Assembly: GCA_946613955.1 (NCBI GenBank)
Contig: CAMOGC010000023.1
Span: 1 to 13,548, forward strand
Direction: 5' to 3'
DNA: 13,548 nucleotides
Origin: an uncultured Clostridia bacterium
GTDB taxonomy: Bacteria > Bacillota_A > Clostridia > Christensenellales > Aristaeellaceae
The notes beneath the pieces are model-generated. The model was not told the origin of the DNA. It made no database searches and worked only from the letters and a program-made list of their open reading frames with translations. The translations under genes were made by a program, and so were the position numbers. This document shows, piece after piece, positions 8,501-13,548 of the stretch (position 1 is the first letter of the stretch; each line of letters opens with the position of its first letter).

Positions 8501-10095
8501 AAAAAAGAAAATACATTTTGCTGGATGGCGAACGCATTGTAGATCTGGACAGCGAAGCGGCCCGGGATTTTGGCGACACGGTCCAGGATTTCCAGATGGA
8601 TCCGAAAAACCTGTACGAGAAAAAGACCGTCTCCATGGTGACGGCCATCAAGGCCTTTTCCCATGAAAGAAGCTGCCGGGTGGACAAATATCTGAGAGAC
8701 ATGATCGAGGAAATCCGCTCCTTCAAGGAGACGGAAATCCCCGTACCGACGCTGAAATCTCCTCTGCGGGATTATCAGGCGGAGGGATTCCGGTGGCTGT
8801 CCGTCCTGACCAAATACAATATGGGCGGCATCCTCGCGGACGACATGGGTCTGGGCAAGACGATCCAGATCATCGCGCTGCTGAAAAGCGACCGAAGCCG
8901 AAAGCCCAGTCTGGTCATTTGCCCCAAGAGCCTGATCTTCAATTGGGTCAGCGAGTTCGCCCGGTTTGACGGGACGCTTCGCGTGACGGCGATCTATGGG
9001 ACGGACAGCCGGCGCAGCGAGCTAATTGCCGGTATCCAGGAAAAGGAGCGGGCGGTCTACATTACCTCTTATGACACCCTGCGGAATGACATTGCAAAAT
9101 ACAGGGGGGAATTCAATTACGTCATTCTGGACGAGGCGCAGTACATCAAGAACGTCAACGCGCTGAAAACCAAATCGGTCAAGGAGCTGAAGGCCTGCCA
9201 CCGTTTCGCGCTGACCGGTACCCCGATTGAAAACAGCGTCATCGACCTGTGGAGTATCTTTGATTTCATTATGCCGGGTTATTTTGAGGAACTGTCAGCG
9301 TTCCAGAATACGGATCCCGGGATCATTGCCCGGAAAGCTGGGCCGTTCATCCTTCGCAGGGTCAAGGAAGATGTGCTGGAAGATCTTCCGGCGAAATATG
9401 AGCGTATCCTTTCGACGGACATGAGCGGGGAACAGCGGAAAATCTATGACGCTCTGCGCCAGGATGCCCGGAAGGCCCTGGAGGAGGGAGGAAAAGCCTT
9501 CGACATGCTGCCTTATCTGACGCGGCTTCGCCAGGTATGCGTGGATCCGGGCCTGTTTGTGCAGGGATATCAGGGGGGCAGCGGAAAGATGGAAATGCTG
9601 TCGACGCTGATTCCGGAATATCTGGCAAACAACCACCGGATTCTGATTTTCTCTCAGTTTGTCAAGGCCCTGGAGGAGGTTCAGGAAATGCTGGCCCGGC
9701 AGGGCATCCCTGTTTATTTTCTCAGCGGGGCCACCCCGGCGAAGGAACGGGTGAAGATGATGGATTCCTTCAACAACGGCAGCGGGACGGATGTTTTTCT
9801 GATATCCCTGAAGGCCGGAGGGACCGGGCTGAACCTTACGGGCGCGGATACGGTGATTCATCTGGATCCATGGTGGAACGTCGCGGCGGAAAACCAGGCC
9901 TCAGACCGGACGCACCGCATTGGGCAGACACGGAATGTGGAAGTGATCAAGCTGATTGCCGGAGAAAGCATTGAGCAGCGGGTTGTGGAACTGCAGGATC
10001 AGAAGAAGGAAGTGATCCGGCAGGTGATTTCCGACGACGACGGCTCTGTGACCAGCGCCAGCCTGGAGGATATCGCCTTCCTGCTGGGAAGGTAA
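5566..10095 (+). CDS. Large SWIM zinc finger and SNF2 family helicase protein
   Basis: SNF2 ATPases translocate on double-stranded DNA and displace bound proteins; bacterial members include the RNA polymerase recycler RapA. The 1509-residue protein starts with a SWIM zinc finger, CxCx4CxH at Cys126, Cys128, Cys133 and His135. A long region (about 150-1060) follows with no domain I can name except that its last part, from about 780, resembles the bacterial SNF2-associated region. The helicase core has DYQ.EGFRWL (from 1069), Walker A ADDMGLGKT (1091-1099), DEAQ box (1189-1192), LTGTPIENS (1216-1224), DPWWN (from 1434) and DRTHRIGQ (1447-1454), so both RecA lobes are complete. The start chosen is the ATG at 5566 with purine-rich GAGAGAAG upstream; the frame is open for 20 more codons from a GTG without support. 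Related Firmicutes SWIM-SNF2 proteins are nearer 1000-1100 residues from memory. It is monocistronic, with no methylase, nuclease or defence partner beside it. Confidence 0.93.
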   Translation: MARYYSTQWVYTLDREHGFGILFDLKDREAFQKAFYEDGNLLPAGNAMDFNDAIEELRMHSASSIWGESLSRKGKAEYEKVMSEGTCSFSSGEGQTLLADLKVGTGSSRVTVAKNEERWGRYKADCSCGQQGCGHKRAAYDFLRERLVKLQHRYVTTDAPVDKSVLLEQDLKDLTIELGNKTRNAQLVNDTKKIISLLRSAHSDAYYWKYHRYLLDLDPAYNYNAKFMEEVFPELLIALFEDPGYRQAVLAGGAYADPEEYEDRQHRSNRTSLKRVLKEYQRISKAMDEKDDYTEHPYKAFLLKYREDMKGLLRYLAEGENPIEQTDLPFLMMIAEEPELEADQIAHVAEKLDGTFFTDQATEVLRRLVAKLSTDQKVEIYSRLRNISMTLEEIRGLAREDQLKLIWNTPLTKNSLQFIMDELLADSDPATRGRFLLHAAARAVNTKNEDLKKEVIAQAEKLPDNRLLLFHIRFQLKDDLEYHFGDGKQQFMKDFNPREGDPERELKTCFTCGYEIVRKEKEIYADFSIRNPETGMSVLEVREEKGKLRFIRSDFYKDLGYSPELIRKVCLEGREEKYNEAFETTRDAVARDMFEQANRPFFRDYTKLLESLAEEKIHYTETGKVGIEWLLYRSEGSNAMAFRIGRGRKYVVKDAVEFLKAFRTGATVEYGKDLILTHEAENLEEADAGLIRQLTTAKYTKGRRGESGNKRYISISDALMGTVLEHLSGRTVFFNDVPCRLRMDNQEIGLKISKNYVLSTDVRKGRQEFMNLEGKGYLLTEGGGGKDAVIDRVEGSAEEIGLISLIERNPHVSIQPILKDFRKNIYARFFEKFSVDKAVEKDFTLSQIRLNTYFDFERGVISARTVVLREGSEIDAEKLTERIDRVKVELLDNYLQSLGFADGKLAEESRVLAFFKMDFTRLKTLTNVYLSESLKNKELKSVGRPVIRVTYQNSIVRVFLEKSEFSESELEQIIEGLRKKRKYILLDGERIVDLDSEAARDFGDTVQDFQMDPKNLYEKKTVSMVTAIKAFSHERSCRVDKYLRDMIEEIRSFKETEIPVPTLKSPLRDYQAEGFRWLSVLTKYNMGGILADDMGLGKTIQIIALLKSDRSRKPSLVICPKSLIFNWVSEFARFDGTLRVTAIYGTDSRRSELIAGIQEKERAVYITSYDTLRNDIAKYRGEFNYVILDEAQYIKNVNALKTKSVKELKACHRFALTGTPIENSVIDLWSIFDFIMPGYFEELSAFQNTDPGIIARKAGPFILRRVKEDVLEDLPAKYERILSTDMSGEQRKIYDALRQDARKALEEGGKAFDMLPYLTRLRQVCVDPGLFVQGYQGGSGKMEMLSTLIPEYLANNHRILIFSQFVKALEEVQEMLARQGIPVYFLSGATPAKERVKMMDSFNNGSGTDVFLISLKAGGTGLNLTGADTVIHLDPWWNVAAENQASDRTHRIGQTRNVEVIKLIAGESIEQRVVELQDQKKEVIRQVISDDDGSVTSASLEDIAFLLGR

Positions 10096-10100
10096 AAAAA

Positions 10101-10130
10101 GAGGGGGCGGAAAAACCGCCTCCCCTTCAT
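10101..10130. terminator. Bidirectional intrinsic terminator between convergent genes
   Basis: GGGGGCGG and CCGCCTCC form an 8-bp stem with one G-T wobble around the loop AAAAA. On the minus strand the stem is followed by seven T residues, a strong terminator for the DUF3048 gene. On the plus strand it is followed by a looser T-rich stretch (TTCATTTTATT), sufficient for the SNF2 gene. It fits exactly between the two stop codons (10095 and 10132). Confidence 0.85.
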
Positions 10131-10131
10131 T

Positions 10132-11220
10132 TTATTCGTAGGAGATCCGGACGTGCTCGTCGCCGATGATGAGGAAGGTTTTTCCCCGCCGGAGGGAGAT
10201 TTCCTTTCCGCTTTCGTCGAGCAGCACCAGCCGGGACTGCTTTCCGGCCCGGTACCAGGCGCCGGAAAAATGCCTTCCGTCCTGGAAAAACTCGGCCTGC
10301 CCGCTGCCGGCCAGATGATTCCGATAATAGGGATAATCCCCGCCTCCCCACTCAATGGGGCAGCGGAGGATCACCAGATTGGCGAAAACCACCGGCTCCC
10401 CGGATTTCCGATCCGTGTAGAGCCCAGCCTTCGAGGTCCGGAGATAGCCCTTGCCCGCCTCGTAGGCGAAGGATGCGGAGCTGTTTTCATTCCGCAGGCG
10501 CTTTTCCGGATCCTTGTTCCAGGCGAGAAAATCCGTGCTGACCGCCGTGGCCGCGTCCCCTCCGGTCAGAGGGAGATCGGAGAAGAGGAAGGAGCGCTTC
10601 TGGAACTTCACCTTCCGCTCCGCCAGGGACTGGTGAATCTGATCGATATGGGCGCTCAGATTCTGGGGCTCGGGGAGGAAATCCACCCGTTCCCGGTATT
10701 TCCCTCCCAGCAGGTTATAATACCGGATGGGCTTATTGAAATCCCATTTGTCGATCCAGTGGGCCACGCTGATATCCTCGCTGGAGTTGGGCGGCCATCC
10801 GCCGCAGGCCATCGCGGCGGTAAACATCGTCGCCACCGGCAGGGTCGTCATCCGGGCCGAGCGGACGCCGCCGGCCTGCTCGGGATAGGCGCCGCCATAG
10901 AGGGCGATGAGCCGGGTCCCGCCGTCCTTGCGAATCGGAACCTGAATGAGCCAGTCCGCCTCGGCGACGCCCCAGTGGGGATAAACCTCGGGCGAGTTAT
11001 CCAGAACGAGCGTGATCGGAGTATAGCTTTCGTCCGTCTTCAGACCGGTCAGCGGGCTTTCACCCTCCACCTCCGGATTCGTCTCCGCCAGGGAATCGGA
11101 AACGCTTTTTTCCACCGCCAGGCTCATGTCCGGCTCGATGACCGTCGGCTCGGCCAGGGCGCCGAAGAGACAGGAAAACGCCAGCAGCGCCGCAATTACC
11201 CAGGCTCCGGTTTTCTTCAT
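10132..11220 (-). CDS. Secreted DUF3048 domain protein (YerB-like)
   Basis: The 362-residue protein begins MKKTGAWVIAALLAF, a basic start plus hydrophobic core, and has an ALA-E signal peptidase I site near residue 23. A Cys lies at position 17, but the preceding AFS is a poor lipobox, so export as a soluble or loosely attached protein is likelier than lipidation. The DUF3048 pattern follows: SPLTGL (55-60), PITLVLDNSPEVYPHWGVAEAD (reading from 68), the GGTRLIALY strand (100-108) and GGVRSAR (117-123). The family's function is not established to my knowledge. I chose the ATG at 11220 because it starts the signal peptide and has AAGGAG ten bases upstream; the frame is open for 33 more codons without a signal. 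It has its own promoter and terminator, so it is a single-gene unit. Confidence 0.9.
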   Translation of the reverse strand: MKKTGAWVIAALLAFSCLFGALAEPTVIEPDMSLAVEKSVSDSLAETNPEVEGESPLTGLKTDESYTPITLVLDNSPEVYPHWGVAEADWLIQVPIRKDGGTRLIALYGGAYPEQAGGVRSARMTTLPVATMFTAAMACGGWPPNSSEDISVAHWIDKWDFNKPIRYYNLLGGKYRERVDFLPEPQNLSAHIDQIHQSLAERKVKFQKRSFLFSDLPLTGGDAATAVSTDFLAWNKDPEKRLRNENSSASFAYEAGKGYLRTSKAGLYTDRKSGEPVVFANLVILRCPIEWGGGDYPYYRNHLAGSGQAEFFQDGRHFSGAWYRAGKQSRLVLLDESGKEISLRRGKTFLIIGDEHVRISYE

Positions 11221-11251
11221 GGCATTCAGGCTCCTTTTTTGGTTTTCATGC

Positions 11252-11270
11252 CGGCGGAACCGTTCCGCCG
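11252..11270 (-). promoter_or_regulatory. GC-rich hairpin in the DUF3048 gene leader
   Basis: CGGCGGAAC and GTTCCGCCG are perfect 9-bp inverted arms separated by one base, folding practically as a 7-bp stem with a five-base loop. It lies between the predicted transcription start (near 11284) and the ribosome binding site (near 11235). No U tract follows, so it is not a terminator. It may stabilise the message or serve as a dyad protein site. Confidence 0.4.
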
Positions 11271-11290
11271 CCGGCCTTGGTTCGATGAAG

Positions 11291-11319
11291 ATTGTACCAC
11301 GATCCGGCTGCTTCATCAA
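11291..11319 (-). promoter_or_regulatory. Sigma-A type promoter of the DUF3048 gene
   Basis: On the minus strand TTGATG (11319-11314) is separated by 17 bp from TACAAT (11296-11291). Transcription would start near 11284, giving a leader of about 64 bases. The -35 box includes the stop codon of the neighbouring toxin-gene remnant (TGA at 11318-11316). Confidence 0.68.
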
Positions 11320-11470
11320 CCACCCGCGTAATGATTTCTGCGGCTGATAATCACGATGGCATCATCTTGCACACGGTAAACAATTCTGTTTTTTTCCGTG
11401 AATGGAGAAGATGGTAATCGGCATCCCGCTCATCCGCTTTGTCACCGATAAGTTACATTTCTACGGTCTT
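11316..11470 (-). pseudogene. Decayed 3' part of a YoeB/Txe-type toxin gene
   Basis: Between 11405 and 11316 the minus strand reads FTEKNRIVYRVQDD followed by AIVIISRRNHYAGG and a stop. This closely resembles the C-terminus of YoeB/Txe mRNA interferases (SRRI-EKNRIVYRV...IIISCRYHY), including the terminal His-Tyr. Further upstream this frame has TGA codons at 11432-11430 and 11444-11442. Another frame upstream reads EMCNLSV then SGMPIT, which resembles the preceding NLSG-WSRRIT part. The gene is therefore frameshifted, with an apparent small insertion near 11405-11420, and its N-terminal half is missing. No YefM/Phd antitoxin reading is seen. It cannot make a working toxin. The C-terminal match is good but short; the upstream part is tentative and the left boundary approximate. 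Confidence 0.55.
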
Positions 11471-11487
11471 TTGTCCGCGGGCGTTGA

Positions 11488-11516
11488 TTGACACGGTATA
11501 TTACCGGGATTATGAT
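11488..11516 (+). promoter_or_regulatory. Near-consensus promoter of the XRE-AbrB/ABC operon
   Basis: TTGACA (11488-11493) is a perfect -35 and TATGAT (11511-11516) matches -10 at five of six positions, with a 17-bp spacer. Transcription would start near 11523, only about 17 bases before the first ATG. So strong a promoter usually needs repression, which agrees with the palindrome in its spacer and the DNA-binding first gene. Confidence 0.8.
11494..11506. promoter_or_regulatory. Dyad operator candidate inside the operon promoter
   Basis: CGGTA and TACCG are perfect inverted arms around TAT, filling most of the spacer between -35 and -10. A second short palindrome, ATGATCAT (11512-11519), overlaps the -10 box and the start region. 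A protein on either would block RNA polymerase. The XRE-AbrB protein made immediately downstream is the natural candidate, by analogy with autoregulated XRE repressors; this is inference. Confidence 0.5.
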
Positions 11517-11539
11517 CATTTCCGAAAGGTGGGAAATGT

Positions 11540-11956
11540 ATGATCGGTGAGAATCTTCAGAAACTTCGGAAGCAGAACAATATGACGCAGGAAGCGCTGG
11601 CGGAGGCGGTCGGCGTCGCCCGGCAGACGATCACGAAATGGGAAGCCGGAGAAAGCGTTCCGGACCTGGAAATGTCCGGCCGTCTGGCTTCGGTGCTGAA
11701 GGTGTCACTGGACGATCTGGTCAACGCCCCTGCCTTTGAGCTGGACGGCAAGCCGGGCATGCGGGGGAAGCATATGTTCGGGCTTGTAACCGTGGGAGAC
11801 AAAGGCCAGATCGTAATTCCGGTCCGCGCCAGGCGTGTTTTTCACATTCAGCCCGGGGACCAGCTGATGGTGCTCGGGGATGAAAACAGCGGACTGGCGC
11901 TGGTGGACGCGAATTTCTTTATAGGTGTTGCGGAGGGAATTAAAAATGGCTTTTGA
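11540..11956 (+). CDS. XRE helix-turn-helix and AbrB-type fusion regulator
   Basis: The 138-residue protein joins two DNA-binding modules. Residues 5-60 form an XRE/Cro helix-turn-helix (LQKLRKQNNMTQEALAEAVGV, reading from 6, then RQTITKWEAGESVPDL). Residues 80-125 form a SpoVT/AbrB swapped-hairpin domain (VTVGDKGQIVIPVRARRVF from 83, then PGDQLMVLGDE), with a short linker between. It is expected to bind DNA as a dimer and probably to repress its own operon. The ATG at 11540 has AGGTGGG about six bases upstream; an ATG at 11536 is out of frame. The last 11 bases overlap the start of the ABC ATPase gene, so the two are translated from one message. AbrB domains are best known as antitoxins and transition-state regulators, but no toxin follows here. 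Domain calls are secure; the inducer is unknown. Confidence 0.9.
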   Translation: MIGENLQKLRKQNNMTQEALAEAVGVARQTITKWEAGESVPDLEMSGRLASVLKVSLDDLVNAPAFELDGKPGMRGKHMFGLVTVGDKGQIVIPVRARRVFHIQPGDQLMVLGDENSGLALVDANFFIGVAEGIKNGF

Positions 11957-12815
11957 AAGCAATGGTTCTGAAAGGAAAAACCTCCTGGTTGTGCGGGGAT
12001 TGTGCAAGCGTTATCCGGCCTTTTCCCTGGAAGATGTGTCCTTCCGCCTGGAAGCGGGAAGCGTCACCGGCTTCATCGGACGGAACGGTGCCGGCAAGAC
12101 CACGACGATCAATGCTCTGCTTTCCTTTGTCCGTCCGGATGCCGGAGAAATCTCCTTTTTCGGCATGCCTTATCCGGAGCACGACCGGGAGATAAAGGAA
12201 AAGATCGGCTTTGTATCCGCCGGAATGACCTACTATACCCGGAAGCCGCTCAGGACGATTACCGCCGTGACGAAAACCTTCTACCCGCGGTGGGACGACG
12301 GGGCGTACCGGAAATACATGGAGATCTTTGCCCTGGAGGAAAAGAAAACGCCGGCGGAGCTTTCCAACGGCATGAAAATCAAATACGCGCTGGCGCTCGC
12401 GCTGAGCCACGGAGCGGAGCTGCTGATCCTGGACGAACCCACCAGCGGACTGGACCCCGTAAGCCGTGAGGAACTCGTGGAGATTTTTCTGCGGCTTCGG
12501 GATGAAGGAAAAACCATCTTCTTTTCCACGCATATCACTTCCGACCTGGAAAAATGCGCGGACCGGATTCTTTTCCTGCAGGAAGGCCGTCTGAAGGCAG
12601 ACGAAAACCTGAACCGTTTCCGCGAAGCATGGCGGATTGCCGAGGTTCCCGGAAAAGTCCCGGAAGAAGTGAAAAAAGCAGTCCGCGGCGTCTGCCGGAC
12701 CCGTGACGGGTTTACCCTGCTGCTTGCGAAAGAGGACGCAGAGACAATCAAAAGCCGGGAAGCCAGCCTGGAAGAGATTATGATCCACCTGGAGAAGGGG
12801 GTAAGCGAGCTGTGA
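11946..12815 (+). CDS. ABC transporter ATP-binding protein (YtrB-like)
   Basis: This 289-residue ATPase would power the membrane protein encoded next. It has the A-loop Tyr23, Walker A GRNGAGKT (45-52), Walker B LLILDEPTSGLD (159-170, catalytic Glu164) and H-loop His196 in FFSTHI. The signature motif is LSNGM (139-143) instead of LSGGQ, and the usual Q-loop glutamine is replaced by SAGM after GFV (88-90). Both changes are common in YtrB-type exporters that pair with small ABC-2 subunits. The C-terminal 70 residues are a short extension of unknown role. The start chosen is the ATG at 11946 with GGAGG nine bases upstream; it overlaps the regulator gene by 11 bases. The stop overlaps the next start as GTGA. 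Substrate unknown; peptide antibiotics or membrane stress are typical contexts for this class. Confidence 0.92.
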   Translation: MAFESNGSERKNLLVVRGLCKRYPAFSLEDVSFRLEAGSVTGFIGRNGAGKTTTINALLSFVRPDAGEISFFGMPYPEHDREIKEKIGFVSAGMTYYTRKPLRTITAVTKTFYPRWDDGAYRKYMEIFALEEKKTPAELSNGMKIKYALALALSHGAELLILDEPTSGLDPVSREELVEIFLRLRDEGKTIFFSTHITSDLEKCADRILFLQEGRLKADENLNRFREAWRIAEVPGKVPEEVKKAVRGVCRTRDGFTLLLAKEDAETIKSREASLEEIMIHLEKGVSEL

Positions 12816-13462
12816 AGCTGTTGATGAAGGAGTGGAAGCTGTGTATGCATCCGATGGGGTATTTTATGCTCCTGTGTTCGGCGCTGATTCTGGTGCCCGG
12901 TTATCCCTACGGGGTCAGCTGTTTCTATATGGGACTTGCGATCTATTTTATCTGCCTGACAGCGCGTGAAAATCACGACGCGGTCTACACGCTGACCCTT
13001 CCGGTTTCCCGCCGGGACGCGGTCAGGGCCCGGATTCTCTTCTGCGCCGCGCTGCAGGCAGCGGATCTGCTGCTGATAGGACTTTTTATCCTGGTCAAGA
13101 ATCAGATCGGCTGCATGCCGAACCCGGCAGGGCTGGACGCGGGTGTGGCGCTGCTGGGCGAGGCTGCGATCCTCTTCGCGGTCTACAACATGATTTTCTT
13201 CCCGCTGTATTACCGCGACATCAACAAGCCGGGCCTGCCCTTCCTGGCCGCCTCGGCAGCGGTTTTCCTCTGTATCATCGGGGAGATCGTCGGCACCTAT
13301 ACGGTTCCGTTCCTCCGGGATGTGCTGGATCGTCCGGATCCCCTGCACATGGGCGACAAGCTGCTGTTCACCCTCGGCGGCTTTGCGCTGTTTGCCGGAG
13401 GCACTTGTCTCAGCTTCCAGCACAGCGTCAGGCGCTTTGAAGAACAGGACCTGAGCCTGTAA
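12812..13462 (+). CDS. ABC-2 type transporter membrane subunit
   Basis: The 216-residue protein has about six hydrophobic segments, near 15-29, 35-50, 74-95, 111-134, 143-166 and 183-201. The short cytoplasmic segment LTLPVSRRDAVRAR (61-74) between the second and third resembles the LPVSR.....K motif of small ABC-2 permeases (Pfam ABC2_membrane_5 type). It starts MKLLMKEWKL, also typical. The GTG start overlaps the ATPase stop as GTGA, and AAGGGGG lies about nine bases upstream, so ATPase and membrane subunit are made in step and probably form a 2:2 complex. No extracellular sensing loop or substrate-binding protein is seen. The subunit class is fairly sure, the substrate unknown. Confidence 0.85.
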   Translation: MKLLMKEWKLCMHPMGYFMLLCSALILVPGYPYGVSCFYMGLAIYFICLTARENHDAVYTLTLPVSRRDAVRARILFCAALQAADLLLIGLFILVKNQIGCMPNPAGLDAGVALLGEAAILFAVYNMIFFPLYYRDINKPGLPFLAASAAVFLCIIGEIVGTYTVPFLRDVLDRPDPLHMGDKLLFTLGGFALFAGGTCLSFQHSVRRFEEQDLSL

Positions 13463-13548
13463 ACCCTGTGGGATTCTGAAAAAGACAAGGAGAGTGAAAT
13501 TCCTCTGCCAGCGCCCATATGGTTTTCATATCAACGGGTGCCAGAAAA
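13463..13548. other. Operon 3' end, possible start of a further gene
   Basis: These 86 bases follow the membrane subunit gene. AAGGAGA (13487-13493) is a good ribosome binding sequence, but it abuts a GTG at 13494 that opens a frame to the window edge (MKFLCQRPYGF...); that spacing is too short for comfort. Another open frame starts at the ATG at 13519, too far from it. An imperfect hairpin (GCGCCCATATG with CATAT...GGGTGC) is present without a visible T tract. No firm gene or terminator can be called. Confidence 0.3.

Noticed and set aside
5566..10095. SNF2 helicase as part of a phage defence island such as DISARM
   Set aside because: No methylase, DrmB-type, PLD nuclease or other defence gene adjoins it; it is flanked by its own promoter and terminator between a transporter and a DUF3048 gene.
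11156..11220. Lipoprotein signal for the DUF3048 protein
   Set aside because: The only Cys in the signal region follows AFS, a poor lipobox, whereas ALA-E six residues later is a good signal peptidase I site.
10153..11331. A 392-codon plus-strand open frame opposite the DUF3048 gene
   Set aside because: No ribosome binding site or recognisable motif; the minus strand encodes a signal peptide and DUF3048 motifs, with its own promoter and terminator.
12281..13423. A 380-codon minus-strand open frame opposite the ABC genes
   Set aside because: It covers the junction of two overlapping real genes on the plus strand and has only basic, glutamine-rich sequence without motifs.
1..13548. CRISPR array, tRNA, rRNA, riboswitch or insertion sequence
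   Set aside because: No regularly spaced repeats, cloverleaf, conserved riboswitch core, transposase or terminal repeats were seen on either strand by eye.

Overview
The window looks like chromosomal DNA from a GC-rich member of the Firmicutes, most likely class Clostridia. The evidence is the gene set (a DUF1385/YqhQ membrane protein gene coupled to prmC and prfA, a DUF3048 secreted protein, a 14-base site matching the CcpA cre consensus), the strong AAGGAG-type ribosome binding sites, and several sigma-A type promoters with 17-bp spacers. No rRNA, tRNA, CRISPR array, phage gene, insertion sequence or complete mobile element was seen.

Layout. Positions 25-5277 are all on the minus strand: a MATE efflux transporter (GTG start) and a hotdog-fold acyl-CoA thioesterase 51 bp apart; then a 348-bp gap holding a possible 29-codon ORF and a perfect hairpin; then DUF1385, prmC and prfA. 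The last three are packed as a translation-coupled unit (ATGA overlap, then an 18-bp gap). PrmC methylates the GGQ glutamine of the release factor made by its neighbour prfA.

Positions 5278-5565 form a divergent control region. It holds a promoter for MATE, a promoter for the rightward gene, and a cre-like palindrome just upstream of the MATE -35. The rightward gene (5566-10095) encodes a very large protein of 1509 residues with an N-terminal SWIM zinc finger and a C-terminal SNF2 helicase. It ends at a hairpin with T tracts on both sides that can also terminate the convergent DUF3048 gene (10132-11220, minus).

The region 11221-11535 carries the DUF3048 promoter and leader hairpin, the decayed 3' part of a YoeB/Txe-type toxin gene (not intact), and a near-consensus rightward promoter with a palindrome in its spacer. 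That promoter drives a tightly overlapping three-gene unit to the right end: a small XRE-HTH plus AbrB-domain fusion regulator, an ABC ATPase and an ABC-2 type membrane protein. The likeliest reading is a self-regulated transporter operon.

Most of the window is ordinary housekeeping DNA. The items most worth a second look are the XRE-AbrB/ABC operon with its operator candidate, the long unassigned middle of the SNF2 protein, the toxin remnant whose end overlaps a neighbour's promoter, and the cre-like site. Nothing here clearly amounts to a new system. Function statements rest on motif recognition by eye; no database search was run.
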